From the NCBI GenBank assembly GCA_017997825.1, contig JAGOEH010000162.1, positions 1 through 7,040 of the forward strand: 7,040 bases of DNA, read 5' to 3'. Numbering within the stretch: the stretch's first letter is position 1; every line of letters starts with the position of its first letter. The position numbers were made by a program, and so were the translations under genes. Shown in pieces: positions 6,291 to 7,040 of this stretch. This stretch comes from Candidatus Delongbacteria bacterium (lineage in GTDB: Bacteria; JAGOEH01). The notes under the pieces were generated by a model. It was not told the origin of the DNA. It searched no databases and was given only the letters and a program-made list of their open reading frames with translations.

Positions 6291-6689
6291 ATGTCAATGA
6301 CTGATCCGATTGCCGACATGCTGACTCGCATTCGAAATGCGAACCAGGCGCGGCATAAAAAAGTGATGGTGCCCGCTTCTAACCTGAAAAGAAATATTGC
6401 CGATCTTCTTTATCGGGAAGGATATATTTCCGGCTATAAGCTGATCGAAGATTCCAAGCAGGGCATGCTGGAAATCTTTCTCAAATTCACCGGGGAGAAT
6501 ATTCCGGTCATCAGCGGGCTCAAAAAGATCTCAACCCCGGGTTTGAAGATCTATAGTGAATCGGCCAAAATCAAACGTGTGGAAAATGGGTTGGGCGTCG
6601 CAGTGGTTTCGACCAACCGCGGCATCATGACCGACCGCGAAGCCCGCCTCAACAACCTCGGCGGCGAAATTCTGTTTCATGTCTGGTGA
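6291..6689 (+). CDS. rpsH: 30S ribosomal protein S8
   Basis: S8 is a primary 16S rRNA binder (helix 21 region) in the small-subunit platform and, in E. coli, the autogenous repressor of the spc operon. The product is 132 residues, typical. TDPIADMLTRIRNANQARHKKVMVPAS (4-30) is the family opening. GLKKISTPGLKIY (76-88) and the C-terminal RNA-binding signature LGVAVVSTNRGIMTDREAR (101-119) are intact, ending GGEILFHVW. Candidate ATGs are 6291 and 6297; AAGGAG (6278-6283) is seven bases before the first and thirteen before the second, so 6291 is preferred, though homologues often start at the MTDP methionine. Confidence 0.98.
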   Translation: MSMTDPIADMLTRIRNANQARHKKVMVPASNLKRNIADLLYREGYISGYKLIEDSKQGMLEIFLKFTGENIPVISGLKKISTPGLKIYSESAKIKRVENGLGVAVVSTNRGIMTDREARLNNLGGEILFHVW

Positions 6690-6702
6690 GAAGGAGTAGA
6701 AC

Positions 6703-7040
6703 ATGTCAAGAATTGGAAAACTACCTATACCAGTCCCCAATGGCGTTGAGGTGGTCATCGAAAACAACCGCATTCAGGTCAAGGGCAAACTGGGTACCCT
6801 GTCCTATGTGATTCGCCCGGAAGTTGAGCTTAAAAAAGAGGATAACCAGCTGCTTGTCGAAAAGAAAGAAGATACCCGAATCGGGCGTTCCGTTTTCGGC
6901 TTGACCCGAGCCCTAATCAATAATATGGTGGTGGGTGTTTCGGCCGGCTTCGAACAGCAACTGGAAATCATCGGTATCGGCTATAACGCCAAGCTGGGTA
7001 AAAATGCCCTGCTTTTTGCTCTGGGCTATTCTCATCCCAT
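6703..7040 (+). CDS. rplF: 50S ribosomal protein L6 (5' part, cut by window edge)
   Basis: L6 binds the sarcin-ricin loop region of 23S rRNA near the factor-binding site. The reading frame is open from ATG 6703 to the last base, giving 112 complete codons of a protein normally ~178-184 long, so the C-terminal third is missing. MSRIGKLPIPVPNGVEV (1-17) is the typical start. VKGKLGTL (27-34) belongs to the first of the two similar domains, and LTRALINNMVVGVSAGFEQQLEIIGIGY (67-94) is the conserved bridge into the second. It ends at GYSHP, a known family motif. AAGGAG (6691-6696) lies six bases before the ATG, 13 nt after rpsH. Truncation is due to the window boundary, not a mutation. Confidence 0.97.
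   Translation, partial: MSRIGKLPIPVPNGVEVVIENNRIQVKGKLGTLSYVIRPEVELKKEDNQLLVEKKEDTRIGRSVFGLTRALINNMVVGVSAGFEQQLEIIGIGYNAKLGKNALLFALGYSHP

Noticed and set aside
72-7040. Hidden mobile element, CRISPR, toxin-antitoxin or other accessory system
   Set aside because: Coding is continuous with gaps of at most 21 nt, in canonical order, with no repeats or foreign genes; there is no room for such a system.

Overview
The window is one uninterrupted stretch of the conserved bacterial ribosomal-protein super-operon (the S10-spc cluster). Every gene is on the + strand. The order is rplC (L3), rplD (L4), rplW (L23), rplB (L2), rpsS (S19), rplV (L22), rpsC (S3), rplP (L16), rpmC (L29), rpsQ (S17), rplN (L14), rplX (L24), rplE (L5), rpsN (S14, zinc type), rpsH (S8) and the first 112 codons of rplF (L6), which runs off the right edge. 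The first ~70 bases are probably the 3' end of rpsJ (S10) plus the spacer before rplC, but too little is present to fix the reading frame.

Packing is very tight. Gaps between genes are 9 to 21 nt, and two junctions (rplD/rplW and rpsQ/rplN) overlap by 4 nt as ATGA. Apart from the weak site before rplC and the oddly spaced one before rplE, each start has a purine-rich Shine-Dalgarno sequence about 5-10 nt upstream. rpsC and rpsN start with TTG. I see no internal promoter, terminator, tRNA, rRNA, mobile element, CRISPR array or foreign gene. The S10 part (through rpsQ) and the spc part (from rplN) are joined by an overlap, with no room for the separate spc promoter known in E. coli, so the window probably lies inside a single long transcript.

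The organism is a bacterium. This follows from the bacterial L3/L4/L23/L2 families, the gene order and the Shine-Dalgarno signals. The short four-cysteine S14 and the zinc-ribbon tail on L24 argue against Escherichia-like gammaproteobacteria. Base composition is near balanced. The proteins have a flavour of the less-studied Gram-negative or FCB-like and candidate phyla, but I cannot place it in a phylum from this window alone and do not try.

The proteins work together as ribosome components. L2, L3, L4 and L16 are at or near the peptidyl-transferase centre; L4, L22, L23, L24 and L29 form the tunnel and exit rim; L5 is in the central protuberance; L6 and L14 are near the factor-binding and subunit-interface regions; S3, S14 and S19 build the small-subunit head; S8 and S17 are early body-assembly proteins. 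I found no undescribed system. The items most worth a second look are a possible stem enclosing the rplE start, where S8 autoregulation acts in E. coli, and an altered residue in the L3 loop that approaches the peptidyl-transferase centre.
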